Origin: Rhopalosiphum padi
Lineage: Eukaryota; Arthropoda; Insecta; Hemiptera; Aphididae
Length of the DNA: 64,000 nucleotides
NCBI RefSeq assembly: GCF_020882245.1
Contig: NC_083597.1
Span: 43,068,152-43,132,151, forward strand
Direction of reading: 5' to 3'
Shown: one piece after another, positions 12,111 to 21,720 of the stretch
Layout of the letters: every line of letters starts with the position of its first letter
Position numbering within the stretch: position 1 is the first letter of the stretch
Notes under the pieces: generated by a model
The model's database searches: none
Seen by the model: the letters and a program-made list of their open reading frames with translations, nothing else
What the model was told of the DNA's origin: nothing
Program-made: the position numbers and the translations under genes

Positions 12111-13920
12111 AACTACATTTCCAAAATATTATTAATATCCAAGTAGCAATATATATTAGAAAGATATGTAAAACTTTTTCCGTGGAAACAAGTAATAAAG
12201 TAGGTAACAAAAACACTAATCATTGTATACCAATTATATAGGTTATTATTCCTATCGCATCCCTTAAAATCTAATAAAGTGAGTATGTTTGTGATGCAAC
12301 ATTTAATGTATTCAACATTGAAAGTCTGAATTTTTTGTTTGTACACCTTTTTATTTAAAACACAATGTATAAACATTTATTCTGTTTTATTTTTTATTTT
12401 AAATACTTCACTGTTAAATTAATTATTGAGATTATTGACAAAAACTCTATGCTACTTTATAATTTTTGAATACTGTATGTAGTTTCTAAATACTAGGTAT
12501 ACATTATAAGTTTTTGTCTTATATATACATTGTATATATAAGACGTATATACAATGTATATATTATACAAGTAGATATGTACAATTATCTTTTTATGTTT
12601 ACCTGTTAATACAAATATATTACGCATACACATATTATATTTTAACAACAGCATGGTGTCAAATTTGTTTTTATAAATAAATGATTATTTGAAAATTATA
12701 ATGAAGGTGTAATGTATCTATCAACTCTTATAATATTTCTTAACATTATCGTGTTTTTCTTAAATTTTCAACGTATAATTATTAAATCGATAGAAAATTG
12801 TACATACGTAATAAAATAACTATTCTATTACTCAATACTCATTCTCACTCATTATTTTTCGAGACAAATAATATTGTATGCACTTAATATTTATAGTTAT
12901 TGATTAACAATATAGTTAATAATCTATATCAAGTAAATTATTACCAGCTTTTACCAGGATATATGTAGATAAGTTTAAAACATGTTGTTATAAAGCTTGT
13001 TTAGTTACGATTCATATTAATTATTAAATCTTAAAGCAAAAGCATTATATCTTCATCGAGATTATATTATAAATTATAATATTATATTTATAAGTATAGG
13101 TACTATTAATTAGGTAGGTATTATACTTGAAACGAAGTTAAATATTTATTGTTTCTTTGGATTAATTAGTACTTAGTAGACTTAATGTATGTACGTCCGT
13201 TTCTTTTTAAAACGCTTATCAATAATTTTATTTAATTTTTTCTAGTGCCATTAAATTCTTTTATATAATCCATTTTTATCCGTATTTGTCACACAATAGT
13301 TTTTTGATTTTATTATATTGTCTTTTTTCTATTCCATTTATCTTAAACTCGTGACAGATTTGTATTCCATTAAATCGATACTTCAAGTTTAAGTATTATG
13401 ATAATTTATTTAAGTACACGCGCTATATATCATCTCACAACGATTGTATAATGCATACGCAAATACATATTAGTATATTTAAAAAAAAATGATATAAAAA
13501 GAATTCTAGGTATTTTTATTGTCTAATGATTTTAAATGCAAACTGATAATAAACTTCTTAACAAATTACTTTTTCTATATCGTATATGAAACAGATAATA
13601 TAGGTATTAACAATAGAATAACAATTTATTTAATATTACTGGAATTACATTTTCGTCGTACAATATATATTACGTATAAATTATTTTATTTTTAAATTTT
13701 AATAAATTATACATTTGGATTATACAAATGCTTGACATTACAAAATAATATAAGTAATATAACATTGCAGTTATTTACCTATAGTGTTTCATAGTTACTA
13801 TATGAGTATACCTATATGATTGAGGATTTCAAATAACTTAAAATGCTAATCAAATAATTTAGTGAAAATTGAATTTAGTTTTAATCATTATTTTAAGTTT
13901 GTTTTTTATATTTTTATAAT
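12111..13920. other. AT-rich non-coding stretch
   Basis: No gene recognised apart from the palindrome entered separately. The 87-codon minus-strand frame at 12113-12376 has no coding character beyond A/T-rich codons. Confidence 0.5.
12518..12542. repeat. Perfect 25-bp palindrome of the form CTTATATATACA-T-TGTATATATAAG
   Basis: Two 12-bp arms are exact reverse complements around one central T. The arm sequence then recurs almost at once (tatatacaatgtatata, 12546-12562), so a longer cruciform or a tandem pair of dyads is possible. It is probably a simple-sequence artefact, but the arms are not pure (TA)n. Confidence 0.7.
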
Positions 13921-13969
13921 ATTGTTTTTTTATTTTTTATTTATTTTAACTTTTAAAAAATTGTTTCAG
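13921..13969 (+). promoter_or_regulatory. Strong 3' splice acceptor (polypyrimidine tract plus TTTCAG)
   Basis: A long T-rich tract (about 13921-13950) is followed by TTGTTTCAG ending at 13969. It is among the best acceptors in the window on either strand. It is directly followed by GTTAGT, which is itself a usable donor. Confidence 0.5.
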
Positions 13970-14012
13970 GTTAGTTGTATATGGCCCTGTCTGACAAGCT
14001 CGGCTGCAACAG
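13970..14012 (+). CDS. Candidate 43-nt exon carrying a start codon, or recursive-splicing exon
   Basis: Between the strong acceptor at 13969 and a CAG/GTAAAA donor at 14012/14013 lies a GC-rich 43-nt segment in otherwise AT-rich DNA. It contains ATGGCC at 13981 and would encode MALSDKLGCN plus two nucleotides, ending in phase 2. Two readings fit. It may be a short exon with the translation start, which needs an upstream non-coding first exon. Alternatively the junction CAG/GTTAGT at 13969/13970 may be a recursive splice site with a following cryptic exon. I do not recognise the N-terminal peptide. No homology is visible; the call rests on splice signals and the local GC jump. Confidence 0.38.
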
Positions 14013-15292
14013 GTAAAACAAAATGTAATTTTGCTACAGTTATTATTCTACTATTTAGTACTGCGGTCATTAACCATATTATATAAATCATTTTTGATTT
14101 TAATATTGGTATATGTATATTGCATGCATCATTATGAAAATATACCTACATTTAACTATATGATCGATATTAACCGGTAAAAACAATTGTAGAATTTGTT
14201 ATGGCTGCAGCAGATTGGCATCGGTTACTATATAATAGTTACTTGTACTGTATATAATATATATGAATAAAATATATTCATATAATTAACACAATGAGAG
14301 ATGTTTGCGTGTATGTGTATATCAGATAATTTAACTGTTAATTGATGCATTGAGAATAGTAGGTTATCGAAAGTCTCAACCGAAGAACACCTATCTACCA
14401 AAAAATATCGTGTGAAGTTCAATTGTGTTTTGTAGACGTTTGTATAGGTAACCGTTAATTGGTTAGGTTGGCAAATGGGCAGTGAATTCGTTAAGCAATA
14501 TCTGCAACTTGGCTCCACTCGATAGTATATAGGCATACGTACACATAGTTGGAAATGTGAAAGGTGAATTATTGGCTAACTTTGATTTGTTCTATTTATT
14601 TATTTTGCATTATATGTTTTGTTAAAAAACATTCAAACTGATGAATTGTGTAGAACTTAATAATCGAATAAACTATTGACCATATTGTGTCAGTACCTAC
14701 CCGTATGTTTGGTTAGTACTGCTATAATGTAAGTGGTTGTTCAACTTAAGTTCACTAATTAATCATAATACCTATATATAAATATGATATTTGATATTTG
14801 GTTATTATTTTATAGTAAAATTAAATAGGTAAAAAACAAAAAATTAATGTGAATGTTTGATAAATTTATTAAATTAAAAAAAAAACTAAATATAGTACCT
14901 ATGATACATTGTGAGAAATTATTATTTAAAAAGAATATTTTTGAATGAAGTTAGGTAAGTTGGACGATAGTTTTAAATGTTGTTTATAATTAACATATCT
15001 CATATAGGTAGGTATTAAATTAATGGATGATATAATATTGACACTGTCATAGTTTATAATAAATATATTATAAACTGAGCAAAATTTGTTATTTAGCTCA
15101 TAATATATTTCATTTTTGAATCTTATATTGAAATTTACAACTATTTCACGTTTAATATTATGTACACATCACGGAGTCCATCTTCATTTTATATTTAATC
15201 AATGAATAAGTATATGCTAATTGTATAAATCAAATTTATTGTAGGATATAGTGGTGGAGTATAATTGACCCCATTTTGATAGTGTAAATAAT
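14013..15292. other. Non-coding stretch up to the MULE insertion
   Basis: AT-rich, no exon recognised. A 102-codon minus-strand frame at 14228-14536 lacks a recognisable domain and clear splice context. A near-consensus donor string (TTAG/GTAAGT) occurs at 14952-14960 without an associated exon. Confidence 0.5.
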
Positions 15293-15300
15293 ATATTATC
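15293..15300. repeat. Left copy of 8-bp target-site duplication (ATATTATC)
   Basis: ATATTATC lies immediately outside the left terminal repeat and is matched exactly at 17025-17032 outside the right one. An 8-9 bp duplication is the usual size for Mutator-like elements. Confidence 0.75.
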
Positions 15301-15406
15301 CGGCGATTGTAAACTGCGCCCAAGATACAGGTAAACACAAAATCACCCATGTAAACTGCGCCCGAGTTTTTATCAAGTGTAAAAAGGTGACATGTAAACT
15401 GCGCCC
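15301..15406 (+). repeat. Left terminal/subterminal repeat array of the MULE
   Basis: GTAAACTGCGCCC occurs at 15309-15321, 15351-15363 and 15394-15406, spaced 42 and 43 bp. The spacer after the second copy (gagtttttatc...aaaaaggt) is homologous, in reverse complement, to the spacers of the right array, so the repeat unit is about 43 bp, not only the 13-mer. Arrays of this kind could be binding sites for the transposase. Confidence 0.85.
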
Positions 15407-15454
15407 GGGTAAAATTACAGGTAAAATATTTAATTCGTCACAAATTTATAATAT

Positions 15455-15700
15455 GAATAATAAAAAATGAGATATAATTAAAAAAATTAAAATAATTTTA
15501 AATATTACAAATAATAGGTAACGCCATATTGTTATAACATATTAGGAATTAAAAATATATATAGTTTTAAAAAAATAAAATAATTATTAATATTACAAAT
15601 AATTACGTCATATTTTATAACATATTAGTTGGAATTAAAAATGAAATATAATTTAAAAAATTAAAATAATTATAAATATTACAAACAATAACATATGGTG
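15455..15700. repeat. Three tandem units of ~86 bp inside the MULE, 3' of the transposase relic
   Basis: Units starting near 15458, 15547 and 15633 each carry aattaaaaat..., ...ttaaaataatt..., ...aatattacaaataat and, in the first two, ...tataacatattag. The period between the second and third starts is 86 bp. The third unit runs into the stop end of the C-terminal frame. It looks like local tandem duplication within the element. Confidence 0.65.
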
Positions 15701-16660
15701 GATACATATTTATCAATTGAAATTTGATTACTATTATATTTATTGATTAATTTTTCTAAATTTTCACGTTTTTTTTTGGTTTTAGAGTTTTGGAATTTAA
15801 ACGGTTCATTTATACTATTTAATTTAATATATACTTCTAATTGAATTTCTTTTAATTTTTCTATAAAAATGAAAATATTTGGATGGGTTGTATAAAAGCT
15901 GGAATTAAAGTGAGAATGAAAAGACTCGCATGCATTTGTGGTTAAAGTTGGCTCTGCTGATGCTTGAGCCCATACTTCAGGTGGATACTGAGCTTCTTCA
16001 CTTATATATATGTCTACCAAATAATCCGCAAATCGTGTCACTCTTTCGTCATCAGGCTTTGATTTCATTAAATAATTTACAAAATACTCAGATACACTTC
16101 CTGGACTTAGAAATGGTAAACCGTAACATTGAACTAACCATCTTCTAATATCACTATTTTTATCTTTATAGTCATTACTTAAACCATTTTGTTGGATACT
16201 TCTATTCCAAGACTGTGCTAAATGAAAGCGACATCCGTGTATCTTTATCTTCGATTGATTTCGGGAATGGAGGCAATATCTTTCTTCTAGCATTATATAT
16301 ATTTCTTTTAATATTACGTACATCACTCACCTGTAAATGTTCCGTTGCTATATTTTTAATACCATTACAAAATATTTTACTTGGTTTGGTGCATATATCT
16401 TCAGTCGCCTTGCGTTTTACGACACCAGTCACGAATTGCTTTTGAAGGTTTTGATCACTCATTGATTCGTGGTTATGGTTTAAACTTTGTTCAGTGATTC
16501 TGTCGTCATCCCCTACTGTTTTTAAAAATGCTCTGCAAGTTTTGACCGTACATCGCCACTTAACCTCACCCGAACTTAGAGGCCGATTAATTTTACGAAA
16601 TTTAAAATTAGAAATAATTTTTAAGCATTTTTCGCGCTGCGACATGAATTGTTCAGCCAT
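15679..16660 (-). pseudogene. MULE transposase relic: FLYWCH zinc finger plus C-terminal part, centre deleted
   Basis: The N-terminal frame uses the Met codon at 16658-16660 (MAEQFMSQREKCL...), preferred over an upstream in-frame Met because FLYWCH proteins start close to the finger. It shows W35-x-C37, C42 and H62-x-H64, a FLYWCH-like C2H2 zinc site, then a basic linker ending ...RRKILPPFPKSIED. The frame is closed at 16202. The second frame, readable from about 16262 down to 15679, has the MULE signatures GCRFHLAQSWNRSIQ (the C/H region after the second catalytic Asp) and TTNACESFHSHFNSSF, ending ...STICYCL. The segment expected between PKSIED and GCRFH, with the first catalytic Asp residues, is absent, and the two frames overlap out of register at 16202-16326. 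An internal deletion near 16250-16262 explains both. No activity is expected. Confidence 0.82.
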
Positions 16661-16887
16661 CGTGACTTTACTGATTAAAATGAATACGATAGGTACAGTA
16701 ACTAGCAGAACTATACCGGAAGTAGTGATAACCATCAGTTGTCAGTTTTAGTATTACTGCAATATAGATATTCGATAACGTGTTGGTATTTCTTGACGAA
16801 AATAAAATTTCTATAATATACTTGTAAAAGTACACAATCGTCAAACATAAAGCCTTAATAAGTCAAAATTTAATAAGTTTATAAGTC

Positions 16888-17024
16888 GGGCGCAGTTTAC
16901 ACTATACCTTTTTAACATAGATAAAAATTCGGGCGCAGTTTACACTATACCTTTTTAACGTAGATAAAATTTCGGGCGCAGTTTACAAAAAAAAAGATCA
17001 TTTGGGCGCAGTTTACGTATGCCC
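16888..17024 (-). repeat. Right terminal/subterminal repeat array of the MULE
   Basis: GGGCGCAGTTTAC (inverse of the left core) occurs at 16888-16900, 16931-16943, 16974-16986 and 17004-17016. The first three are spaced exactly 43 bp and their spacers are nearly identical. The outermost is 30 bp further out and forms the terminal inverted repeat. Four copies here against three on the left. Confidence 0.85.
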
Positions 17025-17032
17025 ATATTATC
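17025..17032. repeat. Right copy of 8-bp target-site duplication (ATATTATC)
   Basis: Exact match to 15293-15300, directly outside the right terminus. Confidence 0.75.
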
Positions 17033-18840
17033 ATATAAAAATAACGTTGCGTACACCTAAATTTCAATTATATTTTGAATAGTTAGACTACAATTAGAGA
17101 AATAATTAATTCCCGTAACCTACATTGTGAAAATGAGGTAACCAAATGTATTTTATACTTTTCATTTATGAATAAATAATGTTTAAATAAACTCATTTAA
17201 ATATTCCTACACAATTAATTGAAAGTATTATACGACATTGATTGATCTAAATATATTATAATGTTTATATTAAATATTAATAACATGATTAGAGATAATT
17301 CAATATGTCAATATCCAATTAAATGTGTATACATTCATTTAGTGGAAATTGTTGTAGTTGTCTATAATTCTGCGGTTTTAAATTTGTTTTTATTTTTGAA
17401 TTTATATTATATTATATTAAACCTAATATTCTTTAAAGTAAGGCAGTTAAGTGATTTTTTGATTAAAAAAAAATACTTTTTAATTTTGGATGGTTCCATA
17501 ATAATTTTTACTATGTATAAACATTTTCGTTGTATACATGTTATTATGACAATATTTAATGATTCATTTTTCACGTTTGAATAATATGTATAATATTAAC
17601 ATTCTCTAAAACTTGTTTTGTCTACCAATTGGAATCTGGTTAATACCAATATACTTAATACATAAATCTTTCAAAAAGTTTTCCATTATAGTATTGTATT
17701 TTATTGTTTCCTACTTGACCTTAAATGGCGAAATATTTCATTGAAAACACAAAAAACATTTCTGTTTTTGTTTAACTATCGTTACCTAATATGTTTTCGT
17801 GTAACATCATGCCGTATGTGTTCAAAAACGTATGATAATATTGTAATAACAAGATGTATAACAGGGCTTGTGTACCTATACATATTTGTATACAAAAATA
17901 ACAAGAAACGTGGTTTTACGTCTTTTGTTAATCGCTGTCTTTGTTTTGATTTAATTCGACGACAGATAAAAGCAAAATTATATTAATTTAATATAGCGTC
18001 GAAATGTACGGGGACGGGGTGCCTCGTTCGGGGATTTATATACGCACTCTTTGTAAAATACTCCATTATAATTGTGCGTTGGTTTACCTACTACAGTTAC
18101 CTGTATTATTGTGATATAAATTTCCTCACTCCACACCACTTTGTGTTATTTCATTAGTTAATATTCTCGGCCTCCCGGATAACTGGGAAATTGTGTTTAA
18201 TGTACATTTTATGCGCACATGTCATTTATATAATTATAATACAGTATATATACAGTATACGGTATGCATACACTCGTAATCTCATTCAAACGATTAAGAT
18301 CCGATTCTGTTCGTTTCGTGCAGTCCGTTCGAATTTTTTTAACTGTCGGCTGTTAGTGCGTAAAGTGTATTACGTTCGTTCTATGCTAACACTGTTTGGG
18401 GGAAAAAACACGTTTCGTCTAAAACGCTATTATATAATATTGTTCATACGTAGATACTAGATAGGTTAGGCTACCTGATAAAGCGTGTAACCATACAGGC
18501 GTATGGCAGGCGCCTATCTTTGACGTGACAAATAACGGCTAGCCACCTGGCAGATTATACAGTAATCGCACAAATTGTTTACACGTAGCTTATTTAATAC
18601 TACGGAGTTTTATTTTACACACCACGTGTACCTAATACTCACTAGATAATAGACATATTACTACTATACATTTTTGACGTATCGGATTATCTTGTATTCG
18701 AGCCAAATTCACGTTGATATACAAGACGGGATTAAAACTCGATTCAAAAACTTTCAAAAATTTAAAAAAAAGATTATTAAAGTTTAAAAAAATATAGAGC
18801 ATATAAGTACCTATGTACACTTGTAGTGTGTAGGTACAAC
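17033..18840. other. Non-coding stretch leading to the CpG-rich promoter
   Basis: AT-rich at first. From about 18000 it becomes patchily CpG-richer (18000-18060, 18290-18400, 18470-18560), as expected for upstream regulatory DNA. The 107-codon frame at 17261-17584 is all A/T-type codons with no domain and is not called. Confidence 0.45.
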
Positions 18841-18849
18841 ACGGACACA

Positions 18850-19210
18850 CAGTGTGGGTGCGATGGAGCAGCTAAAAACGTTAACACCGCCAATAACGAC
18901 GAATGAGGTGGTTTAAAGAGGGGCGGGAAGCCGCTGGTATGGATGATTGGAAGAGGGGAAAGGGTTGGGTAATGGAAAGTGTGCGCGCCTTGACCTACGT
19001 CTTTGCGCATGCGCACCGACGTCACGTTTGTAAACGTCCGTTGGTGGAATTCAAAAACTCGCGAGCGCCCGCCGCCGTCGAGGGAACTATTACTGCCGCG
19101 TCTTCGTTTTTTCCCTATCAACGCAGCAGTGTTGTCGTTCCCGCCGATCCGTGCGTCCGCGTGCATTGCCGTCGTTGTTGCTCGCGATCCAACCCGTGGC
19201 CGTCCTGTAG
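18850..19210 (+). promoter_or_regulatory. CpG-rich TATA-less promoter with probable 5'UTR first exon
   Basis: This is the most GC- and CpG-rich segment in the window. It contains a perfect 12-bp NRF-1-type palindrome, TGCGCATGCGCA, at 19004-19015 and ends at a plausible donor, TGTAG/GTAATC, at 19210/19211, after which the DNA reverts abruptly to AT-rich. No TATA box is apparent. Three frames stay open through it (two plus, one minus), which is what GC-rich non-coding DNA does, so I do not call a protein. If translation starts here, frames from ATG 18903 or ATG 19009 are open to the donor (phases 2 and 1). It most likely marks a housekeeping-type or broad promoter driving plus-strand transcription. 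Bidirectional activity is possible. Confidence 0.5.
19004..19015. promoter_or_regulatory. NRF-1-type palindromic site (TGCGCATGCGCA)
   Basis: Exact fit to the YGCGCAYGCGCR consensus for NRF-1 (insect homologue erect wing). In CpG-rich promoters this element usually lies close to the transcription start. Confidence 0.55.
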
Positions 19211-21469
19211 GTAATCATAATAATATTAAAGTAATATAATATTGTTGGTGATATTTTAATGCACATGTGGTGATTTTTTCTCTCTTTTTTAATATATTGT
19301 TATACTTACAGTACGCCGTAAAAAGTGCCGTTTTATTAGTTTTTTTGTATGTTTTTTTCGTTTTTAATCTATTTTATAGTGTTAAATGCTAAATTAAAAT
19401 AGTTAATATTATCTTAATAGTGTTGTGCAGTTACTTAATTAATTATATTTAACAGCCAGCAAATTTGTGTTTATTTTTCTATTAATAATTTTAAAGATCT
19501 AAAAACATATTGTAAGAACAAAACAAACAGCTATAGATATTAGATGGTATTTATACACGTTGGATAATTATAAATATTATTATTATTATGTCTTAAGTCC
19601 GATGAAGTCTTTTGCAAACACCAAACACTGTGTGATGTATACATTCAATTTATTGTTTTCGAGTGTTCGAGTGACTGGAAAGTGGAAACCTTATATATAA
19701 AGTAGATATAGGTCCCTAATGAGTAATAAGTAATAACAAATCTCTGCATTATTTTAAGATTTATAGTTTTTGAGACTAATAAATGAAACATTATATTTTT
19801 AACTTAAATTGTATGCCAAATAAAAGTTTATTTAAAATTATCAACAATATCTGAAAGAACTGAAACGCTGATATAAAAAAAACATATTCTTATAACAAAA
19901 TATGCATTAGGTTGTTTGATTATGTATCGATTTACACTAGTTTACTCAAAAATAAATAATAAACAACATTATAAAGTGAATGTATAATATTTAACTTGTT
20001 TTAGTTATTATTGCTTATGTTTATATTATTATTATATTAAAACATAATTTCTAATAGGCTTTCATTACATTCAAATACTTTTCTTACAAGCTTTTAAAAT
20101 TAATATATTTGTTTTTAATTATTTATATAATTTATTTTAAATATTTAATTAAATTTTATTTTTAATTCTATATAATATAATTAAATATCAGCACATAGAA
20201 ATCACCACATATTTTTATATTTAGTACCTATAAAATGATAGATTTTAGGATATTATTTATTTTATGTACCTAGCATTTGGTAAATAATCCTACTTTTTTC
20301 ACAAGTTTTCGAAAAAATATATTGACAAATAATTTTATCGTTCTATACAGTGGGCATGACGAATGCGAAACATGAAAATAAACTAATAATTTCTCTATAT
20401 CTATTTAAGATAAAACTGTCAAAAGCATTCATATTTCCGGTACGATGAAAATTATATACGTTTCCTTATTTATTTAAGTTTACATTATTTAATTCATATT
20501 TTGCTTGAAGTCAATATTGTGTACGTTTCATGTGTATTTATAATAATTTGATTATTATATTAGATGCTGCAGTAATAACAGAAATAAGGGATTAAACCAT
20601 AAAGAAAATATATTTTTAATTCGGGTGAGATTTATCAATTCACAGATTTTAATATTTAAAATTAGATTACAAAATACATCTTCCTAAAATTATTGATTGT
20701 TTTGTTTATTTTTTGTTTTGAGTAAAGCTTTATAAGAAATAAAACAAATTAAGTATATATTTAAATTCTAAATGAGTGAATTCTACAAAAACCATTTATA
20801 GATCACTTATATATAAATTATTTTTGTTTTGATATATAATCGTCGAACTTGCTTAAGGTACAAAAATAGTGTCTTAAATCGTGTACGAAATTATTTAATG
20901 TTATTTTATTAATTTTTATTGATATTGTATTTGAACTGAAATATTATTTCAAAATGCATCATTGAAAAAATAATAATTTACGTATATATATTATACATTG
21001 TTAGTATAAAATTGCATATGTATTTTAAAATTAATCTATCCCATATTCTATGTATATTAGTATGAATTTAGTACTTGATTTAGGAGGGTATCTTTGTATA
21101 GTTTCCATATCTTTCATATCAATTGAAAATATTTTACTATCATGACAAGACATTTTTATTTAATTTCTATTATTATCGTTAAAATTAGTGCTTTGAGTCA
21201 TATTAAGCGATGAAATGTGAATAAAATACAACCTTAGAGAAAAATATTTAAATTTAAACTATTACTATGAAAAAAATTTATGACAATTTGCTTACAATGT
21301 ATACATAATTTGACACTTAAATAAACACATAGCTCTTTATGCAGCCGGTGGTACGCCCACATGCTTTATTTTCTTTATCTCTTCTTCTCATATAGGTACC
21401 TATATATATACATATACCTATGTCATATAAGATTCCACACCTGGTGACTTGATAGTTTTTGCTTCACCA
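19211..21469. other. AT-rich stretch, probable intron
   Basis: Follows the candidate donor at 19211. No exon, RNA gene or transposon end is recognised. Confidence 0.45.
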
Positions 21470-21720
21470 AAAACGTTTTGTCAAACAGAACCGACTGTGC
21501 TCGCGTTGAATGGGCGCCGAAAATGATAAGTGTAGAGTTCAATGACGAAAATATATCGAAAACTCACATTGTAGTTTCATCGCCCCCGTTGATCATTGCT
21601 GTTTGCCGGCAGCAAGGCTTTATCACGACCCCGCGGCGTTCACTGTTCACGATCCTTTTCATATGTAGTTATTATATGTGGCTTTCTCCCATTCAAATCG
21701 TTTTCCAGCAATCGTAAGAA
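21470..21720. other. CpG-richer patch of unknown role
   Basis: GC-richer island in AT-rich DNA, with a 79-codon plus frame (21478-21717, no internal Met start that stands out) that resembles no family I know. There is no good acceptor before it or donor after it. It may be an enhancer or conserved non-coding element, or an unrecognised exon. Confidence 0.3.

Larger units (their letters stand above)
15301..17024 (-). mobile_element. Complete but defective MULE-type (Mutator-like) DNA transposon
   Basis: This 1724-bp element has matching ends. The 21-bp termini at 15301-15321 and 17004-17024 are inverted repeats, with the inner 13 bases (GTAAACTGCGCCC) and three outer bases identical. Both ends carry extra copies of that 13-mer in a subterminal array, and both are flanked by ATATTATC. 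The interior encodes, on the minus strand, a transposase relic with an N-terminal FLYWCH-type zinc finger and a C-terminal MULE segment. The central catalytic region is missing and the two parts are in different frames, so this copy cannot make an active transposase. The fairly good preservation of ends, duplication and most codons suggests the insertion is not ancient. The superfamily call rests on the FLYWCH and FHLAQS / NACESFHSHFN motifs and the 8-bp duplication. Its closest subfamily is not determined. Confidence 0.85.

Noticed and set aside
16326..16347. CAG/GTGAGT acceptor-donor-like junction on the minus strand
   Set aside because: Lies inside the transposase coding sequence (EHLQVSDVRN) and has no pyrimidine tract.
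15930..16751. Plus-strand open frames inside the MULE (15930-16148, 16215-16445, 16494-16751)
   Set aside because: Antisense shadows of the transposase relic; the minus-strand frames carry the FLYWCH and MULE motifs.
17261..17584. 107-codon plus-strand frame
   Set aside because: Composed almost only of Ile, Phe, Leu, Asn, Tyr and Val codons in AT-rich DNA; no domain, promoter or splice context.
18777..19166. 129-codon minus-strand frame across the CpG-rich promoter
   Set aside because: Two plus-strand frames are equally open over the same DNA; high GC explains all three.
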